The notes under the pieces are model-generated. The model was not told where the DNA came from and did no database searches. It worked only from the letters and a program-made list of their open reading frames with translations. The translations under genes and the position numbers were made by a program. From NCBI GenBank assembly GCA_964368985.1, contig CAYJDW010000123.1:1-6800 (forward strand): 6,800 bases of DNA. Reading direction: 5' to 3'. Positions 1-6,668 of the stretch are shown here, piece after piece (the first letter of the stretch is position 1; each line of letters begins with the position of its first letter). This DNA comes from G023898405 sp964368985. Its GTDB lineage: Bacteria; Myxococcota; UBA727; JABDBI01.

Positions 1-11
1 ATCTAGCTAGT

Positions 12-1202
12 TTACTCTAGGATCTGAGTTACAACACCAGAACCAACAGTTCTGCCACCTTCACGGATAGCGAAACGCAATTCTTTGTCCATCGCTACCG
101 GAGTTAGCAATTCAACTTCCATCTGAGTATTGTCACCAGGCATGATCATCTCAACGCCTTCATTCAGCGTTACTGTACCAGTAACGTCGGTTGTTCTGAA
201 ATAGAACTGAGGACGATATTTGGTAAAGAACGGAGTATGACGACCACCTTCTTCTTTGGTCAAAACATAAACTTCGGCTTTAAACTTCTTGTGTGGAGTT
301 ATGCTGCCTGGTTTAGCCAAAACTTGACCACGTTCGATATCTTCACGTTTCAGACCACGAAGAAGACAGCCTACGTTGTCCCCTGCTTGACCTTGATCGA
401 GCAATTTGCGGAACATTTCTACGCCAGTAACAATGGTTTTGCTGGTAGGTTTGAAACCAACGATTTCGATTTCTTCGCCTACTTTAACAATACCTTTTTC
501 AATACGGCCAGTTACTACCGTTCCACGGCCGGAGATTGAAAACACGTCTTCAATTGGCATAAGGAAAGGTTGATCGATAGCACGCTCTGGAGTTGGGATG
601 TAAGCATCCACAGCATCCATCAATTTAAAGATCGCTTCTTCGCCGATCTCGCCTTTATCACCTTCAAGGGCTTTAAGAGCGGAACCACGAATAACTGGAG
701 TATCATCGCCTGGGAATTTGTAAGCGCTCAAAAGCTCTCTTACTTCCAATTCAACGAGATCCATCAATTCAGGATCATCAACCATGTCAACTTTATTAAG
801 GAAGACAACGATGTAAGGAACACCAACCTGACGGGCAAGCAAAATGTGCTCACGAGTTTGTGGCATCGGACCATCAGCAGCGGAAACTACCAAGATCGCG
901 CCGTCCATTTGGGCTGCACCGGTGATCATGTTCTTCACATAATCGGCGTGGCCTGGGCAATCTACGTGGGCATAGTGACGCTTAGCAGTTTGATATTCCA
1001 AGTGAGCAGTGGAAATAGTAATACCACGTTCACGCTCTTCCGGTGCTTTATCGATTTGATCGTAAGCAACAGCTTGGCCACCGTGTTTTGCTGCCATAAT
1101 TTTGGTGATAGCGGCGGACAAAGTGGTCTTACCGTGATCCACGTGACCAATAGTACCAATATTTACGTGCGGTTTATCGCGAGAAAATTTTTCCTTAGAC
1201 AT
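12..1202 (-). CDS. tuf: Translation elongation factor Tu (EF-Tu)
   Basis: EF-Tu is the cytoplasmic GTPase that carries aminoacyl-tRNA to the ribosomal A site. The 396-aa protein has the normal full length. Visible in order: P-loop GHVDHGKT at 19-26, switch I with RGITIS around 59-64, DCPGHAD at 81-87 with the catalytic His85, NKVD at 136-139 and SAL at 174-176. These are followed by beta-barrel domains 2 and 3, including FSISGRGTVVTGR and the C-terminal REGGRTVGSGVV. The last of these has Ser where GAG is more usual, which is a mild change. The ATG start is preceded by GGAG with suitable spacing on the minus strand. It is the last gene of the rpsL-rpsG-fusA-tuf cluster, 72 nt after fusA, and is probably co-transcribed with it. 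The stop lies 11 nt from the window edge, so whether another gene (often rpsJ or a tRNA) follows cannot be seen. Identification is certain; whether this is the only tuf copy is unknown. Confidence 0.98.
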   Translation of the reverse strand: MSKEKFSRDKPHVNIGTIGHVDHGKTTLSAAITKIMAAKHGGQAVAYDQIDKAPEERERGITISTAHLEYQTAKRHYAHVDCPGHADYVKNMITGAAQMDGAILVVSAADGPMPQTREHILLARQVGVPYIVVFLNKVDMVDDPELMDLVELEVRELLSAYKFPGDDTPVIRGSALKALEGDKGEIGEEAIFKLMDAVDAYIPTPERAIDQPFLMPIEDVFSISGRGTVVTGRIEKGIVKVGEEIEIVGFKPTSKTIVTGVEMFRKLLDQGQAGDNVGCLLRGLKREDIERGQVLAKPGSITPHKKFKAEVYVLTKEEGGRHTPFFTKYRPQFYFRTTDVTGTVTLNEGVEMIMPGDNTQMEVELLTPVAMDKELRFAIREGGRTVGSGVVTQILE

Positions 1203-1274
1203 CTTTTTTACTCCAATCTAAGCAAAAAACTTTGCAGTCTTTTGCTAATAATAAAAAACAAAAACAAAAGCCAG

Positions 1275-3374
1275 TTATGCGCCCGTCGCCTTTGAGACTA
1301 TCTCTTCGGCAATCGAATTAGGCACCGGTTCATAGTGACTAAACTCCATGGTGTACGTTGCGCGACCTTGGGTACGAGACCGTAGATCGTTAGCGTAACC
1401 AAACATCTCAGCCAGCGGCACGTTTGCTGAAACAATTTTCATGCCACTTCGCTCATCCATTCCTGTGATCCGTCCGCGTCGGCTATTAAGGTCGCCGATC
1501 ACATCGCCCATCCATTCTTCAGGAACGATGACTTCGGTTTTCATCAGCGGTTCAAGAATGATCGGACTAGCTTTCTTAGTACCGTCCTTGAAGCCCATGG
1601 AACCTGCGATCTTAAATGCCATTTCGTTGGAGTCAACATCGTGATAGCTACCATCGAATAGTGCTACTTTAATATCAACAACAGGAAAGCCTGCTCTAAT
1701 ACCAGAATCGAGCGCTTCTTCAACACCTTTCTTAACAGCAGGAACATATTCTTTAGGAATAGATCCGCCGACGATGACGCTTTCAAACACAAAGCCGCCA
1801 CCAGGCTCATTAGGTTCAATACGAAGCCATACGTGTCCGTACTGACCACGACCACCAGTTTGGCGAACGTATTTACCTTCGCTTTCCACTTTCTTGGTAA
1901 TGGTTTCACGATAGGCAACTTGCGGCTTACCAACGTTGGCTTCAACCATAAATTCGCGTTTAAGACGATCAACAATAATTTCAAGGTGCAACTCGCCCAT
2001 GCCAGCAATGGTAGTTTGGCCAGTTTCTTGATCGACACTCAATCGCAATGATGGATCTTCACTGCTGAGTTTACCTAGACCAATGCCCATCTTTTCTTGA
2101 TCGCTCTTGGTTTTTGGCTCAATCGCGAGCTTTACCACTGCAGGTGGAATATCGAGTGATTCAAGGATGATCGGTTTATCAACATCGCATAGCGTATCGC
2201 CTGTTGTCGCATCGATTCCGATAGCGGCCGCAATTCCGCCCGCTTCAATTTCTTCGATATCTTCCCGCTTGTCAGCATACATACGAACTAAACGGCCAAT
2301 ACGCATTTTCTTGCCGGTACGCATATTAACGACACTGTCGCCTTTACGCAAAATCCCGGAATAGGCACGAATAAAGGTCAGCTGTCCATATTTATCGTTG
2401 ATGATTTTAAATGCCAAAGCAGCAAAAGGTTCATCTTTGCTTGGAGCTCTAAACGCATCGCTTCCATCTTCAAGGTGACCCTTAATAGGAGGAACATCAA
2501 GCGGGGAAGGCAAAAAGTCGACCACCGAGTCAAGCATGAACTGAACGCCTTTATTTTTAAAGGCTGAACCGCAAAAAGTTGGAATGATCTTACCGCTAAT
2601 GCATCCTTTGCGGATGGCCGCAATGATTTCATCTTCAGTGAGAGCGTGTCCTTCCAAAAACTTTTCTGCAAGAGCATCATCACAATCGGCACAATCTTCG
2701 AGCAATTTTTCGCGGTATTCTTGAGCTTGATCTTTTAGGTCCGCTGGAATGTCGACGATATCGTATTTAGCACCAAGAGAATCGTCGTGCCACAAGAGGG
2801 CTTTCATTCGAACTAAGTCAACAATTCCTTTGAAATCTGCTTCCATTCCGATCGGCAAGGTTAATACCGAAGGGCGAGCTTTCAAGCGGTCAACGATCAT
2901 GTCGACGCATCTAAAAAAGTTGGCACCGGTCCGATCGAGCTTATTAACGAAGCACATACGTGGAACGCCATAACGATCAGCCTGACGCCATACAGTTTCA
3001 GACTGCGGCTCTACACCAGCTACGCCGTCAAACACGGTTACTGCGCCATCGAGCACACGCATGGAGCGTTCTACTTCAATGGTAAAATCTACGTGTCCAG
3101 GAGTATCAATGATATTGATCCGATAAGGTTCAGATTTGGCATCTTCCCTTCTTTTCCACAAACAGCTCACCGCGGCTGCTGTAATCGTAATACCACGCTC
3201 ACGCTCTTGAGCCATATAATCGGTTACTGCGGCACCATCGTGCACTTCACCAATCTTGTGGCTTCGACCGGTATAATATAGAATACGTTCGGTGGTCGTT
3301 GTTTTACCGGCGTCGATGTGGGCAACGATACCAATATTTCTTACACGTCTTAACGGGAATAATGCATCTGACAT
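1275..3374 (-). CDS. fusA: Translation elongation factor G (EF-G)
   Basis: EF-G is the GTPase that drives tRNA-mRNA translocation and, with ribosome recycling factor, ribosome splitting. The protein is 699 aa, normal for the family. Motifs seen: AHIDAGKTT at 18-26, RERGITIT around 58-65, DTPGHVDF at 90-97 with catalytic His94, and NKLD at 144-147 where NKMD is commoner. Domains II to V follow, with GSAFKNKGVQ, the AGMGELHLEIIVDRL block, and the domain IV tip SYHDVDS. That tip holds His578, the counterpart of the E. coli tip His583. The stretch NDKYGQLTF is one residue shorter than the proteobacterial DPFVGKLTF form; cyanobacterial-type EF-Gs show a similar short form. The ATG has AAGGACAGG upstream, only 23 nt after the rpsG stop, so it is tightly coupled in the str operon. 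The location beside rpsL and rpsG argues for the main housekeeping EF-G rather than a secondary paralogue. Confidence 0.98.
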   Translation of the reverse strand: MSDALFPLRRVRNIGIVAHIDAGKTTTTERILYYTGRSHKIGEVHDGAAVTDYMAQERERGITITAAAVSCLWKRREDAKSEPYRINIIDTPGHVDFTIEVERSMRVLDGAVTVFDGVAGVEPQSETVWRQADRYGVPRMCFVNKLDRTGANFFRCVDMIVDRLKARPSVLTLPIGMEADFKGIVDLVRMKALLWHDDSLGAKYDIVDIPADLKDQAQEYREKLLEDCADCDDALAEKFLEGHALTEDEIIAAIRKGCISGKIIPTFCGSAFKNKGVQFMLDSVVDFLPSPLDVPPIKGHLEDGSDAFRAPSKDEPFAALAFKIINDKYGQLTFIRAYSGILRKGDSVVNMRTGKKMRIGRLVRMYADKREDIEEIEAGGIAAAIGIDATTGDTLCDVDKPIILESLDIPPAVVKLAIEPKTKSDQEKMGIGLGKLSSEDPSLRLSVDQETGQTTIAGMGELHLEIIVDRLKREFMVEANVGKPQVAYRETITKKVESEGKYVRQTGGRGQYGHVWLRIEPNEPGGGFVFESVIVGGSIPKEYVPAVKKGVEEALDSGIRAGFPVVDIKVALFDGSYHDVDSNEMAFKIAGSMGFKDGTKKASPIILEPLMKTEVIVPEEWMGDVIGDLNSRRGRITGMDERSGMKIVSANVPLAEMFGYANDLRSRTQGRATYTMEFSHYEPVPNSIAEEIVSKATGA

Positions 3375-3397
3375 TGTACTACCTGTCCTTCAATCGA

Positions 3398-3868
3398 TTA
3401 CCAGCGATAATGAGCAAACGCTTTATTTGCTTCGGCCATCTTATGGGTATCTTCACGCTTTTTGCATGCTAACCCGCGACTTTGTGATGCATCATACATC
3501 TCGCCTGCGAGTTTTTCTTGCATAGTTCGTTCGCTACGATTACGAGCTGAATCACGCAACCAACGTAGTCCCAAAGCCACACGACGATTAGTTGGCACTT
3601 CAATAGGCACCTGATAGCTCGCGCCACCTACACGGCGAGATTTAACTTCAACCGCAGGCTTCACGTTTTCCATGGCCTTCTTAAATACTTTAATGGGCTC
3701 TTCTTTATTGCGATCTTCAATGATTTGAAAAGCGCCGTAAACAATTTGTTCTGCTACAGCTTTTTTACCATCTCGCATCACGACGTTAATGAGCTTGGTT
3801 ACCAAGCGATCATTAAACTTCGGATCAGGATCAATATTTCGTTTCTCTACTTCTCTTCTTCTTGGCAT
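3398..3868 (-). CDS. rpsG: 30S ribosomal protein S7
   Basis: S7 nucleates assembly of the 30S head by binding the 3' domain of 16S rRNA, and it lines the E-site mRNA exit. The 156-aa protein is full length and begins MPRRREVEKR. The beta-hairpin region KSRRVGGASYQVP is at 76-88 and the conserved C-terminal block KKREDTHKMAEANKAF at 136-151, ending in HYRW. One small oddity is EVPTNRR at 91-96, where most bacterial S7 proteins have EVRPxRR. The ATG is preceded by GGAAAGA as Shine-Dalgarno. It lies 45 nt downstream of rpsL and 23 nt upstream of fusA. In E. coli S7 represses its own operon by binding the rpsL-rpsG intercistronic mRNA; the 45-nt gap here is short and AT-rich, and I see no strong structure in it, so that exact mechanism is not supported by the sequence. 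Confidence 0.98.
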   Translation of the reverse strand: MPRRREVEKRNIDPDPKFNDRLVTKLINVVMRDGKKAVAEQIVYGAFQIIEDRNKEEPIKVFKKAMENVKPAVEVKSRRVGGASYQVPIEVPTNRRVALGLRWLRDSARNRSERTMQEKLAGEMYDASQSRGLACKKREDTHKMAEANKAFAHYRW

Positions 3869-3913
3869 ATTCTTTCCGCTCTAGTAATTTTTACTTTTCA
3901 AAAGTTTAGATTC

Positions 3914-4285
3914 TTACTTACCTTTCTTGGTTCCGTATTTCGAACGGCCTTTCTTACGACCGTTAACGCTCACTGAGTCAAGAGCGCCACGCACTACGTG
4001 ATAACGGCAACCAGGCAAGTCTTTAACCCGTCCACCACGAATAAGAACCACTGAGTGTTCTTGAAGATTGTGACCTTCACCTGGAATATAGGTGGTTACT
4101 TCCATACCGTTGGTTAATCTAACCCGGGCCACTTTTCTCAAAGCCGAGTTAGGCTTCTTTGGAGTGGTGGTGTACACGCGAATGCAAACTCCCCTCTTTT
4201 GTGGGCAGTTTTGCAAGTGCGGCGAATCGCTTTTTTCTGAAAGCTTACGACGACCATGACGAACCAATTGGCTAATTGTTGGCAT
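3914..4285 (-). CDS. rpsL: 30S ribosomal protein S12
   Basis: S12 sits at the decoding centre of the small subunit and helps set translational accuracy. The 123-aa protein is full length: MPTISQLVRHGRRK, then QKRGVCIRVYTTTPKKPNSA, GEGHNLQEHSVVLIRGGRVK, and a basic tail ending KYGTKKGK. The streptomycin-contact lysines are wild type (K44 in PKKPNS and K88 in GRVKDLPG, equal to E. coli K42 and K87), so no known rpsL resistance change is present. D89, the residue methylthiolated by RimO in many bacteria, is conserved. Small departures are Ile35 (usually Thr) and Cys93 (usually Val) in DLPGCRYH. The ATG is preceded by AAGGA about 10 nt upstream. As first gene of the operon it has a leader of about 70 nt carrying a GC-rich hairpin immediately before the Shine-Dalgarno sequence. 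Confidence 0.98.
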   Translation of the reverse strand: MPTISQLVRHGRRKLSEKSDSPHLQNCPQKRGVCIRVYTTTPKKPNSALRKVARVRLTNGMEVTTYIPGEGHNLQEHSVVLIRGGRVKDLPGCRYHVVRGALDSVSVNGRKKGRSKYGTKKGK

Positions 4286-4303
4286 ACTACTTTTGTCCTT
4301 ACA

Positions 4304-4328
4304 GGCTGGCTGCTTTTCGAGCGCCGCC
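4304..4328 (-). promoter_or_regulatory. Bulged GC-rich hairpin in the rpsL leader
   Basis: Read on the minus strand, arm GGCGGCGCT is followed by loop CGAAA and by the complementary arm AGC-A-GCC-A-GCC. This gives nine base pairs, interrupted only by two single bulged A's. The structure ends three nt before the AAGGA Shine-Dalgarno of rpsL (plus-strand 4296-4300). There is no following U-tract, so it is not an intrinsic terminator. Its place in the 5' untranslated region suggests a translational control element or an mRNA-stabilising leader for the str operon. The pairing is seen directly; the function is inferred. Confidence 0.5.
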
Positions 4329-4361
4329 GAATTTATCTAAGATTTGAAAATTAGCGTGATC

Positions 4362-4389
4362 TTTGTATCGAATCCGGTCCATTTGTAAA
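4362..4389 (-). promoter_or_regulatory. Candidate sigma70-type promoter of the str operon
   Basis: On the minus strand a -35-like TTTACA (plus 4384-4389, five of six matches to TTGACA) is separated by 16 bp from a -10-like TACAAA (plus 4362-4367, four of six matches to TATAAT). Transcription would start near 4355, giving a leader of about 70 nt before rpsL. It is the best candidate I see in the 200-nt divergent gap, but it is not a strong consensus and sigma-factor preferences in this organism are unknown. Confidence 0.4.
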
Positions 4390-4485
4390 GATGCTTGCTA
4401 CAATTTAAATAGCTAATGAATGGGAATAGTTAATGATGTGTTAATAAGCAGGCCATAAGTTTTGGCCAATAGCCTGGCGTACAGA

Positions 4486-5397
4486 ATGGAAAAACTAAGT
4501 AGTATCAAGCCTTTAAATGAGGCCTGGCCTCCAGGTGACCATGGCCCGCGGGTTTTGTTCACTGATTTATTGGCCGTCGGGGGCCAAGCCCAGGTATTTA
4601 AAGGAGAAATTGAAAATTCTTTAAAAACTGAAGTCGTCGTAAAAATATTTATTAACGAGCAAGATGCTCGTCGTGAAGGCGCATTTTTACAGCTGCTTAA
4701 AAACCCTAATATCCCCTCTCTCCATGGGCGCATGAGTTGTTTTGGAAAGCTCGGGTTGGTGATGGAATATATTCCAGGACTGAATCTTAGAAATTGGCTG
4801 AACTTGTCTGGTGCCAGGCTTGATTATCCTAGGTTCGCCCGTGCATTATTGCAGCTCCTTGCCTATGTTCACTCTTTGGGGATAGTTCACAATGATTTAT
4901 CACCTGACAACATTATTTTGAATACCCACACAGGCGAGCCTGCCCTTATTGATTTCGCTGCCGCCAGCTTTGGGCCATTTTTATATCCCGAACCCTTTGG
5001 GCAGAGCGCTTATTTGGCTCCCGAAGTGTTGTTTGGGTATGCAACAAGCTTTCAGGCCGATCTCTACAGTTTGGGCGCGAGCCTTTTTGAGCTCATCACT
5101 AAAGAACGATTTTTTAGCGAAAATATGAATTTAGGATTCCAGGCCCTTAAAAACACCCTTTCATGCCAGGAACATCGCAAACTTTTTGATGTGATGAAAT
5201 GCTTGCTGGCCCCTCACCCAGGACTCCGTCCATCATCAGCTGCTGTAGCTTTGCGAGCTTTGGAAGGACCCGAAAACCTCGAGCATTGTCCAAGCCCTAT
5301 AAATCTTGAACAAATGGCGAGTTCCGAAGAGCACGAGTTTATGGGAAGAAGCGTTGATTTTGTTTGGTCAACGTCTTCTGAATACGCAGAAAATTAG
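4486..5397 (+). CDS. Hanks-type Ser/Thr protein kinase, soluble, single domain
   Basis: A probable cytoplasmic protein kinase transferring ATP phosphate to Ser or Thr; its substrate is unknown. Numbering from the ATG (303 aa): nucleotide loop VGGQAQVF near 31-38, Lys53 in VVVKIF, helix-C Glu64, catalytic loop HNDLSPDN at 135-142 (Asp137, Asn142), metal-binding Asp156 in DFA, APE at 178-180, and Asp192 in DLYSLG. Arg248 lies in the last conserved subdomain. All core catalytic residues are present. Three motifs are unusual: HND replaces HRD, Ser replaces the catalytic-loop Lys, and DFA replaces DFG. The glycine loop is also degenerate. There is no transmembrane segment or sensor domain; the last 40 or so residues are a low-complexity acidic tail. 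An alternative TTG start at 4462 adds eight residues and has a weak AGG nine nt upstream, while the ATG lacks a clear Shine-Dalgarno. It diverges from rpsL and overlaps queG convergently. An aminoglycoside-phosphotransferase-like fold is a less likely alternative, given APE and the subdomain IX Asp. Confidence 0.87.
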   Translation: MEKLSSIKPLNEAWPPGDHGPRVLFTDLLAVGGQAQVFKGEIENSLKTEVVVKIFINEQDARREGAFLQLLKNPNIPSLHGRMSCFGKLGLVMEYIPGLNLRNWLNLSGARLDYPRFARALLQLLAYVHSLGIVHNDLSPDNIILNTHTGEPALIDFAAASFGPFLYPEPFGQSAYLAPEVLFGYATSFQADLYSLGASLFELITKERFFSENMNLGFQALKNTLSCQEHRKLFDVMKCLLAPHPGLRPSSAAVALRALEGPENLEHCPSPINLEQMASSEEHEFMGRSVDFVWSTSSEYAEN

Positions 5398-6268
5398 TCA
5401 AAAGCCCCACCCGCTTAGTTCTATAGAGAGGAGAACCACGCAAATCTTGCCGAAAAGTTTCCTCGTTAAGCACCATGCGCCCTGCCACAGGCTGAAACCT
5501 AGGCTCATCGGTTATTTTTTCGAATTTATTCCACGGACAAACTTCCTGGCAAATATCGCATCCAAAAACCCAAGCATGGTCCCTTGGTGCCATCTCTATT
5601 GCATCCGGATGAAGAGTCCGCTCGATGGTCCAGGTTGAAATACATTTTCGAGCATCAACAGTTTTAGGCGCTATAATGGCATTTGTGGGGCAAGCATCCA
5701 GGCAGCGCGTGCAGCTGCCGCAATCAGGACCAACATAGGCTTGGTCGGCAGGCAGGATGATGTCGGTGGCAAATCCTCCGATGAAAGTCCAGGTGCCTAA
5801 ATCTCGATGAATAAACATGGCGCTTTTGCCGATGAATCCTAGACCTGCTTTATGGGCCCATGCTCGTTCCAAAAAGGGACCGGTGTCGTTGAAATGCCAA
5901 ACTCGACCATTTTCACGCGCAAGTAAAAAGTCAGAAAGATGTTTTAGTTTTTTCTTAAACCACTGGTGATAATCCTGGCCCCAGGCATAGCGGGCAATCT
6001 TCGGTTGGATTTCGTCACTCGCAGGATGATCACCCGTGTAATAATTTTTCACTACCACGACGACACTTTTAGCATCGGGAAAAAAAGATTTGATATCGAG
6101 CCTGGCTTCAAGTGTACGGTGTAAATAATCGAGCGGTCCAAAGCGACCGTCTTTTGCTGCTTGGGCGACGTGATCAACATAAGGCAAGGATCCATCAACC
6201 TTAGCAATACCGAGATCGTCAAAACCGATAGTTAATGCATATTGTTTTAGCTCGTGATTGAGGGACAT
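5339..6268 (-). CDS. queG: Epoxyqueuosine reductase
   Basis: QueG catalyses the last step of queuosine synthesis, reducing epoxyqueuosine to queuosine at wobble position 34 of GUN-anticodon tRNAs, using cobalamin and two [4Fe-4S] clusters. The 309-aa protein shows ARYAWGQDYH near 92-101 and DTGP at 128-131, where Asp128 matches the proposed proton donor. It also shows ERAWAHKAGLGFIGK and a ferredoxin-like cluster region. That region holds C183, C186, C189 and C193 (CGSCTRCLDACP), then C209, then C237, C240 and C244 (CDICQEVCPW). All eight cluster cysteines are intact. RGSPLYRTKR near the C-terminus is also typical. It is a short form without the C-terminal HEAT-like repeats found in some homologues. 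The ATG has only a weak GAG upstream. Residues 291-309 are encoded in the 59-nt region shared with the convergent kinase gene, beyond the catalytic core. No other queuosine genes are in the window. Confidence 0.94.
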   Translation of the reverse strand: MSLNHELKQYALTIGFDDLGIAKVDGSLPYVDHVAQAAKDGRFGPLDYLHRTLEARLDIKSFFPDAKSVVVVVKNYYTGDHPASDEIQPKIARYAWGQDYHQWFKKKLKHLSDFLLARENGRVWHFNDTGPFLERAWAHKAGLGFIGKSAMFIHRDLGTWTFIGGFATDIILPADQAYVGPDCGSCTRCLDACPTNAIIAPKTVDARKCISTWTIERTLHPDAIEMAPRDHAWVFGCDICQEVCPWNKFEKITDEPRFQPVAGRMVLNEETFRQDLRGSPLYRTKRVGLLTNFLRIQKTLTKQNQRFFP

Positions 6269-6360
6269 TCAATTACTCTATTATCGTTTCCCAAGTTCAA
6301 ATTACATAATCAATGCAGAAGAATTGAACGAAGCCATCTCCATCAACTCTCAAAGAATAT

Positions 6361-6383
6361 CCGCTAGGCTAAGCGGTTTTTTT
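6361..6383 (+). terminator. Possible intrinsic terminator or leader attenuator
   Basis: CCGCT at 6361-6365 pairs with AGCGG at 6372-6376 across a six-base loop, and seven T's follow at 6377-6383. This is the shape of a Rho-independent terminator on the plus strand, although the stem is only five pairs. No plus-strand gene ends just before it: the nearest upstream plus-strand gene stops at 5397. It therefore either ends a short untranslated RNA starting in the queG upstream region, or acts as an attenuator in the leader of the small gene that starts at 6394. Confidence 0.45.
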
Positions 6384-6393
6384 GGGAGAGGTT

Positions 6394-6570
6394 ATGATCA
6401 TAAGCAAGCAAATATTTTTATCAAGCATCATTTTGTCATTTTCATTTTTATCTATGGGGAACATGCCAGCCCCAATTATTGACCCGGTCAAAATATGTAA
6501 AAATAAAAAGGTCGGTGATCCTTGTTTGCTAAATTTTGGCGGCGATGAAGGAACTTTACAGGCTATTTAA
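6394..6570 (+). CDS. Small secreted two-cysteine peptide, hypothetical
   Basis: A 58-aa product I do not recognise by name. The start is set by a good Shine-Dalgarno, GGGAGAGG, just before ATG 6394; an upstream TTG in frame is less likely. Residues 1-26 look like a signal peptide: one Lys, a hydrophobic run from Ile7 to Leu19, then a small-residue region ending around MPAP. The remaining roughly 30 residues are polar, with Cys35 and Cys44 in CKNKKVGDPC. This resembles the repeat seen in some small secreted bacterial proteins of the form C-x-GKK-x-GD-x-C followed by a Gly-rich turn and a third Cys. Here the position where a third Cys would be expected (GDEGT-Leu55) has Leu, and the protein ends three residues later, so it may be a shortened or decaying member. 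The family link is from memory and uncertain. It lies 11 nt after a terminator-like hairpin. Confidence 0.5.
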   Translation: MIISKQIFLSSIILSFSFLSMGNMPAPIIDPVKICKNKKVGDPCLLNFGGDEGTLQAI

Positions 6571-6668
6571 TGAAGAATTAATAAAGAAATTTAATTTATA
6601 GTTACACTCCATAAAATTGCTTCCAATACGATTTTTTAATGTTTTATTGCGTATTTATTTTATCATTT

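Noticed and set aside
3..10. Palindrome CTAGCTAG just past the tuf stop.
   Set aside because: Eight bases at the window edge with no flanking context; too short to interpret.
570..1295. A 241-codon open frame on the plus strand antisense to tuf.
   Set aside because: It is fully opposite the highly conserved EF-Tu gene; its translation has no recognisable motifs and follows from tuf codon bias.
3120..3160. Apparent insertion in EF-G between Trp73 and the DTPGH motif (KRREDAKSEP).
   Set aside because: E. coli EF-G has a segment of nearly the same length at this place, so it is ordinary family variation.
3869..3913. Search for an E. coli-like S7 repressor site between rpsL and rpsG.
   Set aside because: The 45-nt gap is short and AT-rich with no convincing stem; only the rpsG Shine-Dalgarno is supported.
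4413..4733. A 106-codon minus-strand open frame opposite the kinase N-terminus.
   Set aside because: The plus-strand frame carries clear kinase motifs here; the opposite frame is a shadow with no family resemblance.
6545..6601. An 18-codon plus-strand frame beginning MKELYRLFNEEL, overlapping the end of the small secreted peptide.
   Set aside because: It is very short, has no Shine-Dalgarno sequence and lies in AT-rich DNA; chance is the simpler explanation. It could be a frameshifted tail but nothing supports that.
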